NCBI RefSeq assembly: GCF_910592395.1
Contig: NC_088312.1
Coordinates: forward strand, 10,788,001-10,852,000
Length of the DNA stretch: 64,000 nt
Source: Lineus longissimus
Taxonomy: Eukaryota; Nemertea; Pilidiophora; Heteronemertea; Lineidae
Direction: 5' to 3'
Translations under genes and position numbers: made by a program
The notes under the pieces: model-generated
What the model saw: the letters and a program-made list of their open reading frames with translations, nothing else
The model's database searches: none
What the model was told of the DNA's origin: nothing
Part shown: piece after piece, positions 39,143 to 50,825 of the stretch
Layout of the letters: each line of letters starts with the position of its first letter
How positions within the stretch are numbered: position 1 is the stretch's first letter

Positions 39143-40532
39143 TTTAGTAGCGTTGTTTTTGACCGTCCCAACTCAACACAGTCGTCAACTTAAGAGTCCG
39201 TATTTTGATAATATCCTTTGAACTAAAACAGTTGATTTAAACCAATATTGCGTAACAAATTCGTTTATTTTGATAACTATATCTGCGAGCAATCCTGATT
39301 AATTAATCAAAGCAAATTTGTCGTATGATCGTGTTTACCGTGTAGACTTTAATCTGATATTTGTCAACCTGATCATGTTTAATAACATGGAAACACCAGG
39401 CCCTAGTTCGTATGTGCACTGTTACAAATGACTGATAGCGCGATTAGTTCCCGGGCCTTAGTAACTGCGAGCGTTAAATCAAGTTTCTTCCGAATTGCAT
39501 CAATAGATAATGCCAAATATTGACACTAACATTTAACCCGGTCTATCGACCATGTGACGGCTTCGGGCTTCGGGTGTAAAAAAACAGACTTCTACTTAAG
39601 TACATGTAAGTGATGAGAAAGATGACATCAAGAGACTTGACCTTCTTGCGATACACCGGGGCTCCCGAAAATGCCAATTTCGCCTCCTTCTCCATGCACG
39701 TCCCCTTCTGCTTACTCATATCCAACAACCGTTTATCCCGGCAACCTCCAGGACCGTATTTAACTCTTTTGTCGTGGGGGGGGGGGGGGGGGGTCGTAAA
39801 ATACAGCCATGTCTTCAGAGGGTGTGGTTCAATAATATGAAGGCCTACATGCCTACCTGGGCTATTGGGTAAGAGGCAGCTTCCTGTACTCCAGACGCAG
39901 TAATGGGGAAGATATAAGATGACGAAATCGGGCTGCCTCGGGAGCGGCACCTGATACAGGGTAAGGTAATCATGATGCAGATGAAGGAAATAAATTGCAT
40001 ATCTGTATTGATAGTGGAATGTATTTGATAATACCGATACCAAAACAATAGCCTCATTCATACATAATTGCTGTGTTACGTAAACATACATGTGTGTACT
40101 CGATTTCACGAAAAGATAGCACTGCACTCGAATCAACACTATAAAGCCTGGAAAAAGTGTCTGTGTATTTCGTTTCAAATGGCTCGCTGTTTCTAGTGCT
40201 CCGTCCGTTTCCCGCAAAATAAGTATTATAAGATACTTTTGACTTCGAAATGTCAGAGGAGATATACCATTTTGTTCAAATATTTCATTAAATTAGAGTG
40301 CCATTTTTTCGTAAAATGGAGTACAAGCGTATTCAATTCTAAAAAATTCAGAATTTTTCCTTTCGCTGCATGAAAAAAAGGGGACATGGTGGAAATAGGA
40401 ATAGACCACAAATGCGGTGGCGTATCTGTATCGCATTGAGCTATAACATATTCGTTACGAATGTTGATCATGTTTAGGGCTCACTAAAATGTTTGTAAAA
40501 TGACCATCTGAATCCGTCCATCACGGATAAAA
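39143..40532. other. Intergenic between ferritin-like copies B and C
   Basis: It holds an 18-bp G run at about 39776-39793. A 224-codon minus-strand open frame (39543-40217) crosses that run and shows no domain or splice context. No gene is called. Confidence 0.45.
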
Positions 40533-42752
40533 CTAGCGCCCAGAACGACGAAGAATACGTTTCACTTCCATGATGCTCCTCATTTCATCCCTCACCAATG
40601 ATCCAGCAAGAGCTTTCATCTGAAACAATACCGATACATGTACATTGTAGAACTATGATGTAATGATATAATGATCAACTAGTTAGTGACTTACCCGGGA
40701 ACTGCGCTTGTTTTGAACAACTTCACAGGCAAAAGTGACAAAGTACTGGAGCATGTCCAAAAGCGAGCACTGTTCGTATGGGGGGAAGCTCGACGGAAAC
40801 GGCGTCATCTGTTCGTTTCTTCATTATCTACCTGTTGATGCTAGAAGACAATCTGCTTTGTCTTTCCGGGGAGGGGGGGGGGGGTGGGGGTGGCTGTGGA
40901 TGTAGTATCGTATGCCAACTTTGGTATGCCAAGTTGTGAAGCAAACAAGCACATCGTGCTTACTGTATGTTATTGCCCTTTCTAAAATACCTTTACTTAC
41001 ATCGACGTCATCGTGGTTGCCAGCAGTGGTGTAAAGTCTTGTTAAAGCTTTGTAGAGTTCCCTTTCTAAGGTCAAGCTTAGTTCCCAACACCTGGCGGGC
41101 GTATCACACTGAGAAAGGTTGATGGGCTGAAAAATAACACAAAGTCATGCAATTTCAATCAAGTCATTTGTCATAAAATGTCTCGTCACTGTGGATTCAA
41201 ATTTAAGTCGTCAACCATATCAACCATGGCCATTTACACAGACATGTCATCAGCCATTTGAATCATGCCACTCCTCCATTTTACCCACGAACATGTAAAC
41301 AACTATTTTAACCTCGTCATTAATCATCAACTATCATATTATATATCGATTTTCATTCTTACGATCGACAGGCTTTCGAATGAACTTTGACACCTTTTTA
41401 AAAACTTTATTCAAACACTTTAAGGTCACGTAAAGGCTATCAGAAGTGTTTGCTTATCAACACTTTTATTGTTTTAACCGACTAACTTAACAATCAGCTG
41501 ATTATACGTCATGTCTAATGAAAGCAAGTTTTTAAAGCCCTTGTACGTAAAACAGGACTAATCTACTACATCTAAATATAATGTGGGTTGGGAGAAAACC
41601 GGAGCGTCTGTCACTCAAGTCTGAGTTGAAGGCAACAGGAATCCAGTTTTATCGCCTGAGAGACTTCCTTGACACACAATGTTTTGCGCAAATATATTTT
41701 TTACTTGCCTGTGGAGGGTCAGGGTTCGGCGTCTCCCCTCGGCTTCCAGCATACATAATCAGTCTCTTGGCATTCGTATACTTGTATCCAATCACTTGCT
41801 GAAGGAGGGTGGCAGTCTTGTTATCCCTAGCTAGATAAACGGCATGTTTTGTAAGCTGAAAGTAAAGGAATCAGACTGTTAATGACAGCTAAAACGAAAC
41901 ACTGTGGATATTCAATTGGATTTTACATTTAAAAAAAATTAAAACAAGGTCAGATTAGCTTCAGTTGACTTAAGGTCGTGTTGGTTGAAGGAATTGATAC
42001 CGCAATCAGGAGGTATTGGGTCTCTCCCACCGAACACAACATGTGGATGCATCTCGCTACAATAAGTACATTGATGTCAAATGGGCTCCTATGTGGCACA
42101 TTGATTCACCTACAATTTGATAATAGGCATAAGCTGCGTTCATTTGTGTCTCGATGTTCTCCTCGAGTGTTCGGGCTACGGGCGGGTGCATGTCCTCTGG
42201 GCCATCGCCAAATGCTACGGCTCCCGACCCCGTTCCACCAGTCGCAACCATTTGACCCTGGGCTGTTCAAAAGGGGATGAATGGGTACCATTACAAAAGG
42301 GTGACGCCAACAAGAGCAAGGCAGTCGTCTATTTTCAAAAAGGACTTCAAGGTCGGACATCAAGCAAATTGTACATTTATGATATGAATAAAAATGCGCG
42401 CGTTCCCTTTTCAGTGTTATTATTTCACACCATACCAAGTACGCACATACATGCACTTGTGGTCTTTATACATACGTTTATATCGTCATAATTTTACTAC
42501 ATGTGGCCTAAACTACAGAGCACATCTTCAGATAGAATACTTTAGATGGGAATTCAAACGGGAAAAAAGGAAAAGCTTTGTGAAATTATTCTTAGTCTCG
42601 ATTGCTTCGTAAAATGGCCAGATTCGATCACCCAAATATTTATTTTGTAATTGAGAACTTCTCATTTTGAAAACACGTCATGCACTTCAATGTAGATGCA
42701 ACTTACCGAATGCCGTGGCGACGACCACAAACAGGATGTACCTCATAAACAT
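40533..42752 (-). CDS. Secreted ferritin-like protein, copy C (5 exons, one GC-AG intron)
   Basis: Exons in transcript order: 42707-42752, 42114-42262, 41709-41855, 41001-41126, 40533-40619, in phase, 184 aa. The signal peptide is MFMRYILFVVVATAFG. This copy is the most ferritin-like: helix A reads ENIETQMNAAYAYYQI, close to INLELYASYVYLSM of ferritin H and keeping the Tyr at the Y34 position. Helix C reads LSLTLERELYKALTRL with its Glu. The E27, E62 and H65 positions read Q, K and N by eye. It lacks the long tail of A and B and ends RILRRSGR, as ordinary ferritins end near NLRRMG. Exons 3 and 4 keep the 147 and 126 bp lengths of A and B. The exon 3 donor is CCACAG/GCAAGT, a GC donor with otherwise perfect consensus. 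It is probably the older branch of the cluster. Confidence 0.78.
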
Positions 42753-42804
42753 GTTGACAACTTGGATAAGTGTTTCGTAAATGGCACTATGCTTTTGAAT
42801 GCCT

Positions 42805-42812
42805 CTTATAAG
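42805..42812 (-). promoter_or_regulatory. TATA-like box of ferritin-like copy C
   Basis: CTTATAAG (self-complementary) lies about 53 bp upstream of the start codon at 42752, a plausible spacing for a short 5' UTR. Positional inference only. Confidence 0.35.
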
Positions 42813-43086
42813 AACAGAGAGTCTCGTTGAACGTTGAACTCACTTTTCGAGATAACCCTCATCTCGATTGGTTTACTAATCAACTCGAAAACAGACCTAC
42901 TTTTGATATATGTGTCATGATTAACATTGTATTTGACACTTTTTATTTTATTTAGGCTGACAGATATTGCTAACTTTGCTATAGCTTTGGTGTAACCACA
43001 ACTCTAAGGTCCAGAAGATGTTGTTCTTGGCATACATGTTGCATGGTAGTTCACACTATTCATTCTGTTTTGTATGAGCAGCCTAA

Positions 43087-43719
43087 AGCAGGGTGTACAC
43101 TAGTAAAATATTAGCAACATTTTACCAACGTTTTTACAACAATTTAGCAACAAGCCCTTCAAGGCCCTGTGTACACAAGAAAATAGCAACAAATTAGCAA
43201 AATTTTTATAACATGTTGGTAAATTGTTGCAAACTTTTTAGTGGGAACAAAGGGAAATAGGTATTTTGGAGGGAATGATTCCAAGGAGAGAAGATGTGTT
43301 TTGAGTGCTTCTGCAGCAATTTTAGCTGTCATTGTTAAGAGGCGGAAGGGGCGGCGAAATAAACCAAAGAGAATATGGACCAGGCCCTGGATCAAAATGA
43401 GGGTGGATCATGGGGCATATCACTGCCTGTTAAAGGAGTTGCGGCTGACTGACAAGCCATCATAACAAAAACTTCCTGCGAATGGATGAAACTTCTTGAA
43501 AAGGTTTCACCACCCATTACGAAGCAAGACCCTCACTCACATGACGCAAATCCTATTTCTGATTGGCTGAAGAGTTTACAACATTTTTACAACATGCAAC
43601 AAAGAATTGCATTGCATTTAATTTGCAACAATTTTACAACAATTTTACAACATGTTGTAAGACGCGTTTTGCTCTGTACACACTACGCAACATAATATTT
43701 TACTAGTGTACGCAGGCCT
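43087..43719 (+). mobile_element. PIF/Harbinger-type non-autonomous transposon
   Basis: 17-bp ends AGCAGGGTGTACACTAG and AGGCCTGCGTACACTAG (the right one read from the minus strand) continue into shared GTAAAATATTA. TAA flanks both sides (43084-43086 and 43720-43722), the 3-bp T(A/T)A duplication of PIF/Harbinger. The interior keeps a piece of transposase: RRKGRRNKPKRIWTRPWIK, then HGAYHCLLKELRL, then in another frame NFLRMDETS. This is the order seen at the N-terminus of Harbinger transposases. Stops and frameshifts follow and the catalytic core is gone. Confidence 0.82.
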
Positions 43720-44980
43720 TAAATGTAGGTTACTAGAATTTGAACATTTGTTGGCTTAGGTTTTGAAAAAGAAATCAAAAGTGTGCATGGCACCATGCAA
43801 CACCTCGTCGAATGTAGGTTATCATCAGTGACGTGGGCAAGTATTGTGTCCACTGGTTTAGAAACACATATTATAATATGTGTGTTTCATCTTGGCAAAT
43901 AACTTATTGAAGACACTTTCTAAGACATTCTATGCATATAAAAACTAAGTTACTGCGTCTATGCCGCAGATACTTGTAGTGTACAGAAACAGAACAAATT
44001 GATCAAGAACTATGCATGTCTAATGACTAACATGATGGGAGTGTATGGCAGGCGAAGTGTTGCTTTATTCGATCTTAAAATTTTTATGTTCAATAATTTT
44101 TTTCGTTTTGATAACACGTTTTCTATGCAATTGTTTACGAAAATTTGTGCGATATTAATTTTTTTGTATGCGATTATGAAATTATGGTCATTTCAACATT
44201 CGCAATTTTATATGTGCGAAAATATTTTATATGTTCGATAACTTGCATTCTGGGAAGGGATGTAACGTCATCACTAAAGAGTATCAACGTTTCTCATTGG
44301 TTAGAAAACATAAACAATATCGCCACGTGCTTTTAGGCGCGGAGCACGCTGTCACACAATCGACTGTCAGTGTCAGTCATGGCGACCTCCGTCGGTTTAA
44401 GCAGTTTGTGCGAATAAGTGGTCTTAATGATGACTCAATTCGCTTTCCACTCGTCAGCAGTCATGCCAAGATGGTCCTCTCTATACGACTAGTCAGTTTA
44501 AGGGTGCTACTGACCCTTTGGAGCCAATAGAACACTCCTACAGTAAACAACACTGTATCTGACTTCGTTTAACTGCGCGGTGTAGCTGATCCATATTGCG
44601 TCTTTCATGACAGGGAAGCTTGCGACTGTTTACACCGTCTTTCTCCACCCGTATTGGCTAAATTAAATCAGCAGACGATTTCGCCTGCGCTATCTCAATA
44701 CAGCGTCTTTCAGTTTGGCAGAATGCATATTCGCATATTTTAAAGAAACAACAAAAAAGTAGATTCGAGAAAAGGTAATTTATTCTTTAAAGATGTACAT
44801 GTCAAACAGAATTACTCGCGTAAAAGTTTGAAATGTCCGAGGAAACAAAAGGTTATTTCATATTACTGGGGGACAGTTTTAACTGCTATACCGGGTTGTT
44901 TTGACTTCGTCCCGATAATTCTCTCGTTGGATCTCGTGATCTCAAATTATTCAATGTGAGTAGCGTTGACCTTGCCCCTC
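43720..44980. other. Intergenic, 3' flank of the LamG gene
   Basis: A TTTATT at 44779-44784 reads AATAAA on the minus strand, about 200 bp past the stop at 44981, and may be its polyadenylation signal. Otherwise A/T-rich sequence with no gene recognised. Confidence 0.4.
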
Positions 44981-47303
44981 TTACACTCGACCCTGGCAGC
45001 TTCCTGGCGTGTACTCCTCGCCACTGACCCTCAGGAAACCGATGCGGCCGTTGAAGAAGTCGCTATTGGAGTCCTTCTTGTAGCCTACTTCGTAAGTTGG
45101 ATGACTGTTCTCTTGGAGGTCATGATCGGAGTACTTGGTCGTGGCGCTGGCAACCTCATCGCCATCCAGATACACGACACAAGTACCGGGGGCATTGCTG
45201 TAAGTCACGATGAGGTGTTCCCATGTATCACGTTCCACATCACCACCGAGAGCAGTGAGCAAATCTTGGTCGCCTTGGCTGCCTCCGCTATTAATGTTTC
45301 GCCTCAGAGTGACTTGAATCTTCCCGTCGGACTGCACTGCAATAAGGAACTGCCACTCCTTTGTCCAATCAGCATAGAGTATTTGCCTCTTCCCATTCGC
45401 AGTTGACTTGAACCACATTTCAATGGTGAAGTCACTTTTCTGAAACTTCACAGCTGGAACAAGAGCATAGCCACTGGTACCATCGAGTTGCAGGACACTC
45501 CGCCCAAAATCGTAGTCGTGGACGAAAGAAGCACCATTGCTCAGCCTAAATGGAACAAAACAAATGTGGTCATAGTCAAAGGTGACAAAACGGCGTGAAC
45601 TCACGTCGATCTTCTATTTGCTAATCACATTGTCCTAGCCAACGTTACAGTGTACTTCGAATACGAGTAAATGCGCAAGTTGCGGATGTTTTATGACAAA
45701 GATGTCCTGCTATAAGGCACCGAGTAATACTGAACTATGCCTTTTGTACTTGCAGAGCAGGATACTTACGAGGTTATATGATCTGCAGAGTCTTTGAAGT
45801 AACTTCTGTACAAGTCTGTAAAACGATAATGAAATCTTACTTATTCATGTCCCTGGGCCCTGGCGGTGTCAAAGGGATCTTACACTTACTACATGTGCGT
45901 GGGGAAGTCCGGGAGCAATGGCTGATTTTTCAGAGGCAGGGGCGGGGCGCTACATACTTTCGCATCGGCAGACAACGTTACTGTGGGAGCGAAACGGACG
46001 ATTTTAGACGGCAGTTGAAAACAATATTTTTGAATGAGAACAAATATATGAACTACCATGTTACCATACGCTAGCTCTTACAAGTATCTTTTGAAACGCT
46101 TACCGGAATCTGTGCTACAAATAGCGACGTCGGCTACCTTCAGGAAACCGATGCGGCCGTCGAAGAAGTCGCTGTTGGAGTCCTTCTTGTAGCCTACTTC
46201 GTAAGTTGGATGACTGTTCTCTTGGAGGTCATGATCGGAGTACGTGGTCGTGGCGCTGGCAACCTCATCGCCATCCAGATACACGACACAAGTACCAGGC
46301 TCGTTTTCGTACGTCACGACAAGGTGCTGCCATGCATCACGCTTCACATCACCACCGAGAGCAGTGAGCAAATCTTGGTTTGGATTGCTGCCTCCGCTAT
46401 TAATGTTTCGCCTCAGAGTGACTTGAATCTTCCCGTCGGATTGCACTGCAATAAGGAACTGCCACTCCTTTGACCAATCAGCATAGAGTATTTGCCTCTT
46501 CCCATTCGCAGTTGACTTGAACCACATTACAATGGTGAAGTCACTTTTCTGGAACTTCACAGCTGGGACAAGAGCATAGCCATTGGTACCATCGAGTTGC
46601 AGGACATTCCGGTCGAAATAGTCATCGTAGACGAATGATGCACCATTTGAGTCCCTAAATGTTAAAATAGGCACATTTGTAAATAAAAGATAGACAAAAA
46701 TCTGACGAACCGGTCTGAACTTCTGAAGCTACCCGGGGTGATTTTAAGCTACAGCTCAGTTTTTACTTCCGCAAGGAAGAAATGCTTCGTGTTCCCGTGT
46801 CTATGGGGGCAAATGACAGCAGATACGCCACAATCGAATCTGCCCTGAACCGTTGTTCAACAAATGTTTAAATCTATCATTTACTTACGATGTCACGGTC
46901 GAGGGTCCAGTGAAATCGGAGAAAAACAACTCTGTAAAACATATTAATCGGTTTTAAGAAAAATATATTCATTAAGTGCATTTGTTGGAATCAGCGGATT
47001 TTTAAAAACGTTTCAAGTGATTGTGTCGCCTCCTAAAATGAGGATTGTCTAATCCTGCGATGTATATTACATCAAGCTTGGAGGAGTCTTCATTCTCTTA
47101 GTCATACATGTAGTACGAAGGACTCTCATGTGTATTTAATTGATTGCCAATGACATACTTCTCTCTCCTCCCAATATCACAGAATAGATACATGATATTT
47201 GGTTAACCAACACGCTATATCGTGAGATGAGCTTGTTATAAATACCTTTCGATGCAGCAAAATGGATAGCAATCGCTACCAAAAGTATCGTGGTTGTTCC
47301 CAT
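44981..47303 (-). CDS. Secreted protein with two laminin-G-like (LamG/pentraxin fold) domains
   Basis: Exons in transcript order: 47246-47303, 46889-46931, 46104-46654, 45770-45815, 44981-45545, in phase, 420 aa. The signal peptide is MGTTTILLVAIAIHFAAS. Each of two modules is a short exon (43 or 46 bp) plus a long exon (551 or 565 bp). The long exons encode a concanavalin-like jelly roll: VLQLDGTxGYALVPAV, FTIxMWFKS, ILYADW, LVVTY, CVVYLDGDEVA and VGYKKDSNSDFF in order, as in LamG-3 domains. The two domains are almost identical over about 170 residues, and introns share phases (1 then 2), so the module arose by recent internal duplication. No transmembrane segment is seen. It is probably an extracellular carbohydrate- or protein-binding lectin-like factor; the ligand cannot be told. 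Confidence 0.82.
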
Positions 47304-47487
47304 GGTCCTTGCAGAGTGTAAATGACTGAATGGTCCGGCGGGAGCAAATTTTTATTAGCACACGCAGACAGGTGTTATTTTGACATAATCCAGACATTTT
47401 ATCTACATAATATGCTAAATGCGCATGAATAGAACACTCGGCGTCTACCGGCTGACGGTTCAATTGAATCGACAAACCTCAATAATA

Positions 47488-47966
47488 GGGAGTTTCCGCA
47501 TCGCTTACGATTACGATTACGATTACGATTTCAAAGTCGTAATCGTAATACTCTCAAAACCGGCATGAACCAGAAATTTAGTTTCCGCATTCACACCAAC
47601 GACTTGGTGTACTGTAGTAAAGGCCCTATGGTCTGCTTTCATGCTCTGGGTGCACTTTTTTCGGCGCTAAAACATGATCAAAATCGCCGTTGATCACATT
47701 AAATGCAGTTCCTATGTTTGACAGAAATGATCTAAAGTATTCTTCAATGAATATTTCACCTTGAATTTGATATGTAGCGTGGAAAATAGGCTTTTCGCTA
47801 ATCCATGTAATCGTTTTTCGACTTACGAAGATCAGCCGGAATCCTTGTAAGAACGAGACGAAAGTACCATCGACGATTTCGCTGGGGATGACGTAGCACC
47901 AAAAATCGATGACGTCAAACACAAATCGTAATCGTAATCGTAATCGTAAGCGATGCGGAAACTTGC
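47488..47966. mobile_element. 479-bp MITE with (TTACGA)n subterminal repeats
   Basis: Inverted ends of about 40 bp: AGTTTCCGCATCGCTTACGA continues into four TTACGA-type units on the left, mirrored on the right. TAATA flanks both ends (47483-47487 and 47967-47971). A minus-strand frame (47626-47985) spans the interior but crosses the right terminal repeat and resembles nothing I can name. Confidence 0.8.
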
Positions 47967-47970
47967 TAAT

Positions 47971-48090
47971 AGTGAGGTTTCGCAACCGCCCGGTTAGGCC
48001 CTTCGACGACGTTTATCTATTGTTCAGGTAAACTCACACAATAGATAAACGTCGTCGTAGGGCCTAAACGGGTCGTTGCGAAACCTCACT
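47971..48090. repeat. 120-bp foldback (near-perfect palindrome)
   Basis: Arms of about 53 bp start AGTGAGGTTTCGCAAC and end GTTGCGAAACCTCACT around a loop of about 14 nt (TCAGGTAAACTCAC). The arms differ at very few positions. It abuts the right end of the MITE at 47488-47966, sharing the target duplication base. Confidence 0.85.
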
Positions 48091-48189
48091 AACATACCTC
48101 GTCCGCAGACTGCGATTTTGCGATGTTTCACGAAGCGCAAAAGCGAGTAATTTTTAACTGCCAAATGTCACGACACTGTTCACTCTCAT

Positions 48190-48190
<1 letters not shown>

Positions 48191-48233
<43 letters not shown>

Positions 48234-48350
48234 TAATGACTTTTATTCTATCATGTATTAATGTTATGTTTTATTATAAATTGTAAAGCGCTTAGAAGTT
48301 TTAACAACGTTAAGCGCTATAAAAATGTTTTTAATAATAATAATAATAAC
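48191..48350. repeat. Poly(T) tract and retroelement-tail-like sequence
   Basis: 41 consecutive T at 48191-48231. About 45 bp further come AAAGCGCTTAGAAG, then AAGCGCTATAAAAATG and an (AAT)n tail at about 48332-48348. The GCGCTATAAAA-(AAT)n ending is typical of a LINE/SINE 3' end. The element class is not resolved. Confidence 0.55.
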
Positions 48351-48631
48351 TCATTTTTACATACCGGAATCATTCAAGAGGGCTATCATGATACCTAGTT
48401 TCTTTCAATCCCTGTGAAATCAATTAGCCTCAATGGGAAAGCAACGTAACCCCAGAGAATTAAAATCCTGATCTCCGGGCATTAAGTGCCAAGTCCAGGT
48501 TCCGAGTCGTCTGGTATTCCTGAACGTGTAACATCACGCAGGCATACACATTCTCATTTATGTTCGGGTGCGTGCGATATGCAGCATCCCTCGGTCCGGG
48601 TGTCTATACCTAAGACCTAAGACCTTAGACT

Positions 48632-48777
48632 CTATAAAACTAAGACCAAACTATAAAACTAAGACCCATAGGACTATAAAACTAAGACTCAACTATAAAA
48701 CTAAGACCCATAGGACTATAAAACTAAGACTCAACTATAAAACTCAGACCCATAGGACTATAAAACTAAGACCCAAC
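48632..48777. repeat. 42-bp higher-order tandem repeat
   Basis: Core CTATAAAACTAAGAC is repeated seven times with alternating 19-bp and 23-bp units (the longer adds CCATAGGA), giving a 42-bp period over about 3.5 cycles. Confidence 0.85.
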
Positions 48778-49394
48778 TACGTAATATCATTTCCCACCAA
48801 ATATGTTGTGGTAGATGGATTAGGCTAAGTAATCCCTGGATAATCCTGGTCACATGTTATTTTGTTGGGTCTGGGCGATGTATCAGAATTAGACATGATC
48901 AGACACTGCTGTCGACCCCTAGGTGCCAGGATTTAATCCATCAGCTACAAAATGTGGGTAGACTAGATGCAGGTACTGTTGCATCTTGCATTAATTCATA
49001 AAATACATGAACTGCGGCTGTTCTAGTTTTTTTCTTCTGCGTGCATGTAGTAGTTCAGCTGCTCTTTCAGGAAAATAACCAACACATTTTTTTATATGAT
49101 AAAATAATGTTCATTCATTACAAATGCCACTTGTGCTACCGTAAGAAAGAGGTATTTAAAATTATAAATGAAGGCTCAAGGAACATCAACAATCAATAAC
49201 TGAGACCAACTACTTAAATGATGACATTGTTTAAAGTGAGGCTAGACTTTAGAATAGATATAAATATTGCTGAAACAAAATTGGAAAAGCATCAAACATG
49301 TACAGCAAAATAGTTTACTGATGAACCAACAGAAGAACAAACAAACTGCAATAATAATCTTCATTGTCCTTTAAAATGTTCGGTGCCAATGGCC

Positions 49395-50245
49395 ACACTC
49401 TTAGAAATAATGGTTATTGAGGTTCAGATAAAAGTATTTTTAACTTCTAAGAGGGTTTATGCCTGTTTCGCCTATTCCTGTTTCGCCTATTCCTGTTTCG
49501 CCTACAAAATTCCTGTTTCGCCTATTCCTGTTTCGCCTATTCCTGTTTCGCCTACTTTCCAGTACCCCTACAATAAATCGACTCTCCCACGGGGAACCTT
49601 AGGGATGCATGTCCATTTTATGGGGAAAATGTGAGGGGACAATTGGATGATGTTAACGATGTGATGACAATTTGACTAATCAAATGCCATCAACTTTGTT
49701 ATGCCATGACCGTTTTGAAAGAGTCACCTTGAAAGCGGGGACAGTCCGGGACTTATTTGACCATAGGACCATAGGACCATACTGACACACAGTAAAAACT
49801 AATAGATTAAGTAGAGTAAAGCAGTCGTTTATTTTATGAAAACTGAATTCATGAGTTTTTGATAAAAATACATAATATTGTACATTCTCATAATTATTTG
49901 ATCAAAATCAGCTGTAAAACCCATGTCATAATATACATGTAGGTACAGCACATATAAAGTCAAACAAGGTGGAAAATACATATCATGATATTATGTCAGA
50001 CAAGGTAACTGATGGCATCAACGTAACTCATTATGTCCCTCTCTCCATTGACGTATTGTTTCAATGCGTACATATGTGGCTCTCCTCGGGTTTGGTCGGT
50101 CAGTAAGGGACGGTTCATATTCCTACGTCTGTGGGGAGGTTAGCAATACATTTGAATAGGCGAAACAGGAATTAGGCGAAACAGGAATAGGCGAAACAGG
50201 AATAGGCGGAACAGGAATAGGCGAAACAGGAATACACCTCTAAGA
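49395..50245. mobile_element. Foldback-like element with inverted arrays of a 15-bp unit
   Basis: The left arm (about 49461-49555) has tandem TTCCTGTTTCGCCTA units. The right arm (about 50153-50232) has the same unit inverted. Short inverted ends ACTCTTAGA and TCTAAGAGT flank the arms. A second TCTAAGAG lies just before the left array at about 49446, so the true left border may be there. No target duplication was found and there is no coding capacity. Confidence 0.6.
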
Positions 50246-50735
50246 GTGCAAGGACTGAGGTACTCTCATAAATGTATACTTCACGCACTCGTTGCTCCGG
50301 GGCATTGTTCCGAATATGAATATGATAATACATGCACATATATTATGTGAATTATAATTATAATGTTAATGAAGATATTAATGTATGGTAAGTAAAGCCG
50401 CGGCAGGTGCATAACGAGGTATGAACTATTCGTTGGTTTGTTATTCAATAACAAGCATATGTACCGGTGATACACTACCGCATTTACTAACAGTCATCCC
50501 CATTACTAGTCCCGGTTGATAAGAATCTGTTGATTTGTTGAAACTCGTAACGATAAGCAACTTCATTCTGCGACTTCCGTTTTCACGTCATGAATAAAAA
50601 TCGACATCCTGATAAAAAAGTTGTTGGGTGAAACTATAGTTGCTTTATATTATCTCATCATAGGTACATTTGATCTTTGAGGAAAGGAAAGCATTTCATT
50701 TATGCCCAGCGCAGCTGTCGTTTCTCATGTCTCGG

Positions 50736-50743
50736 TTTATAAG
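50736..50743 (+). promoter_or_regulatory. TATA-like box of the GM2-activator-like gene
   Basis: TTTATAAG lies 83 bp upstream of the start codon at 50826. Positional inference only. Confidence 0.35.
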
Positions 50744-50825
50744 ACTTGCGTTTAAGGATGAAGCTCACACATAAACGTTTCAGCGTCTTGGTACATTCAG
50801 TTCTAGCGTCTGCCACAAAATCACC

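Noticed and set aside
39543-40217. 224-codon open frame on the minus strand
   Set aside because: It crosses a homopolymeric G/C run that yields polyproline, has no recognisable domain, and shows no splice or paralogue support. Probably chance.
48568-48828. Repeat protein (KLRPNYKTKTHRTI units)
   Set aside because: It is a translation of the 42-bp tandem repeat, with no splice or start context.
49383-49634. Open frame with FAYSCFAYSC repeats
   Set aside because: Translation of the 15-bp satellite units of the inverted-array element.
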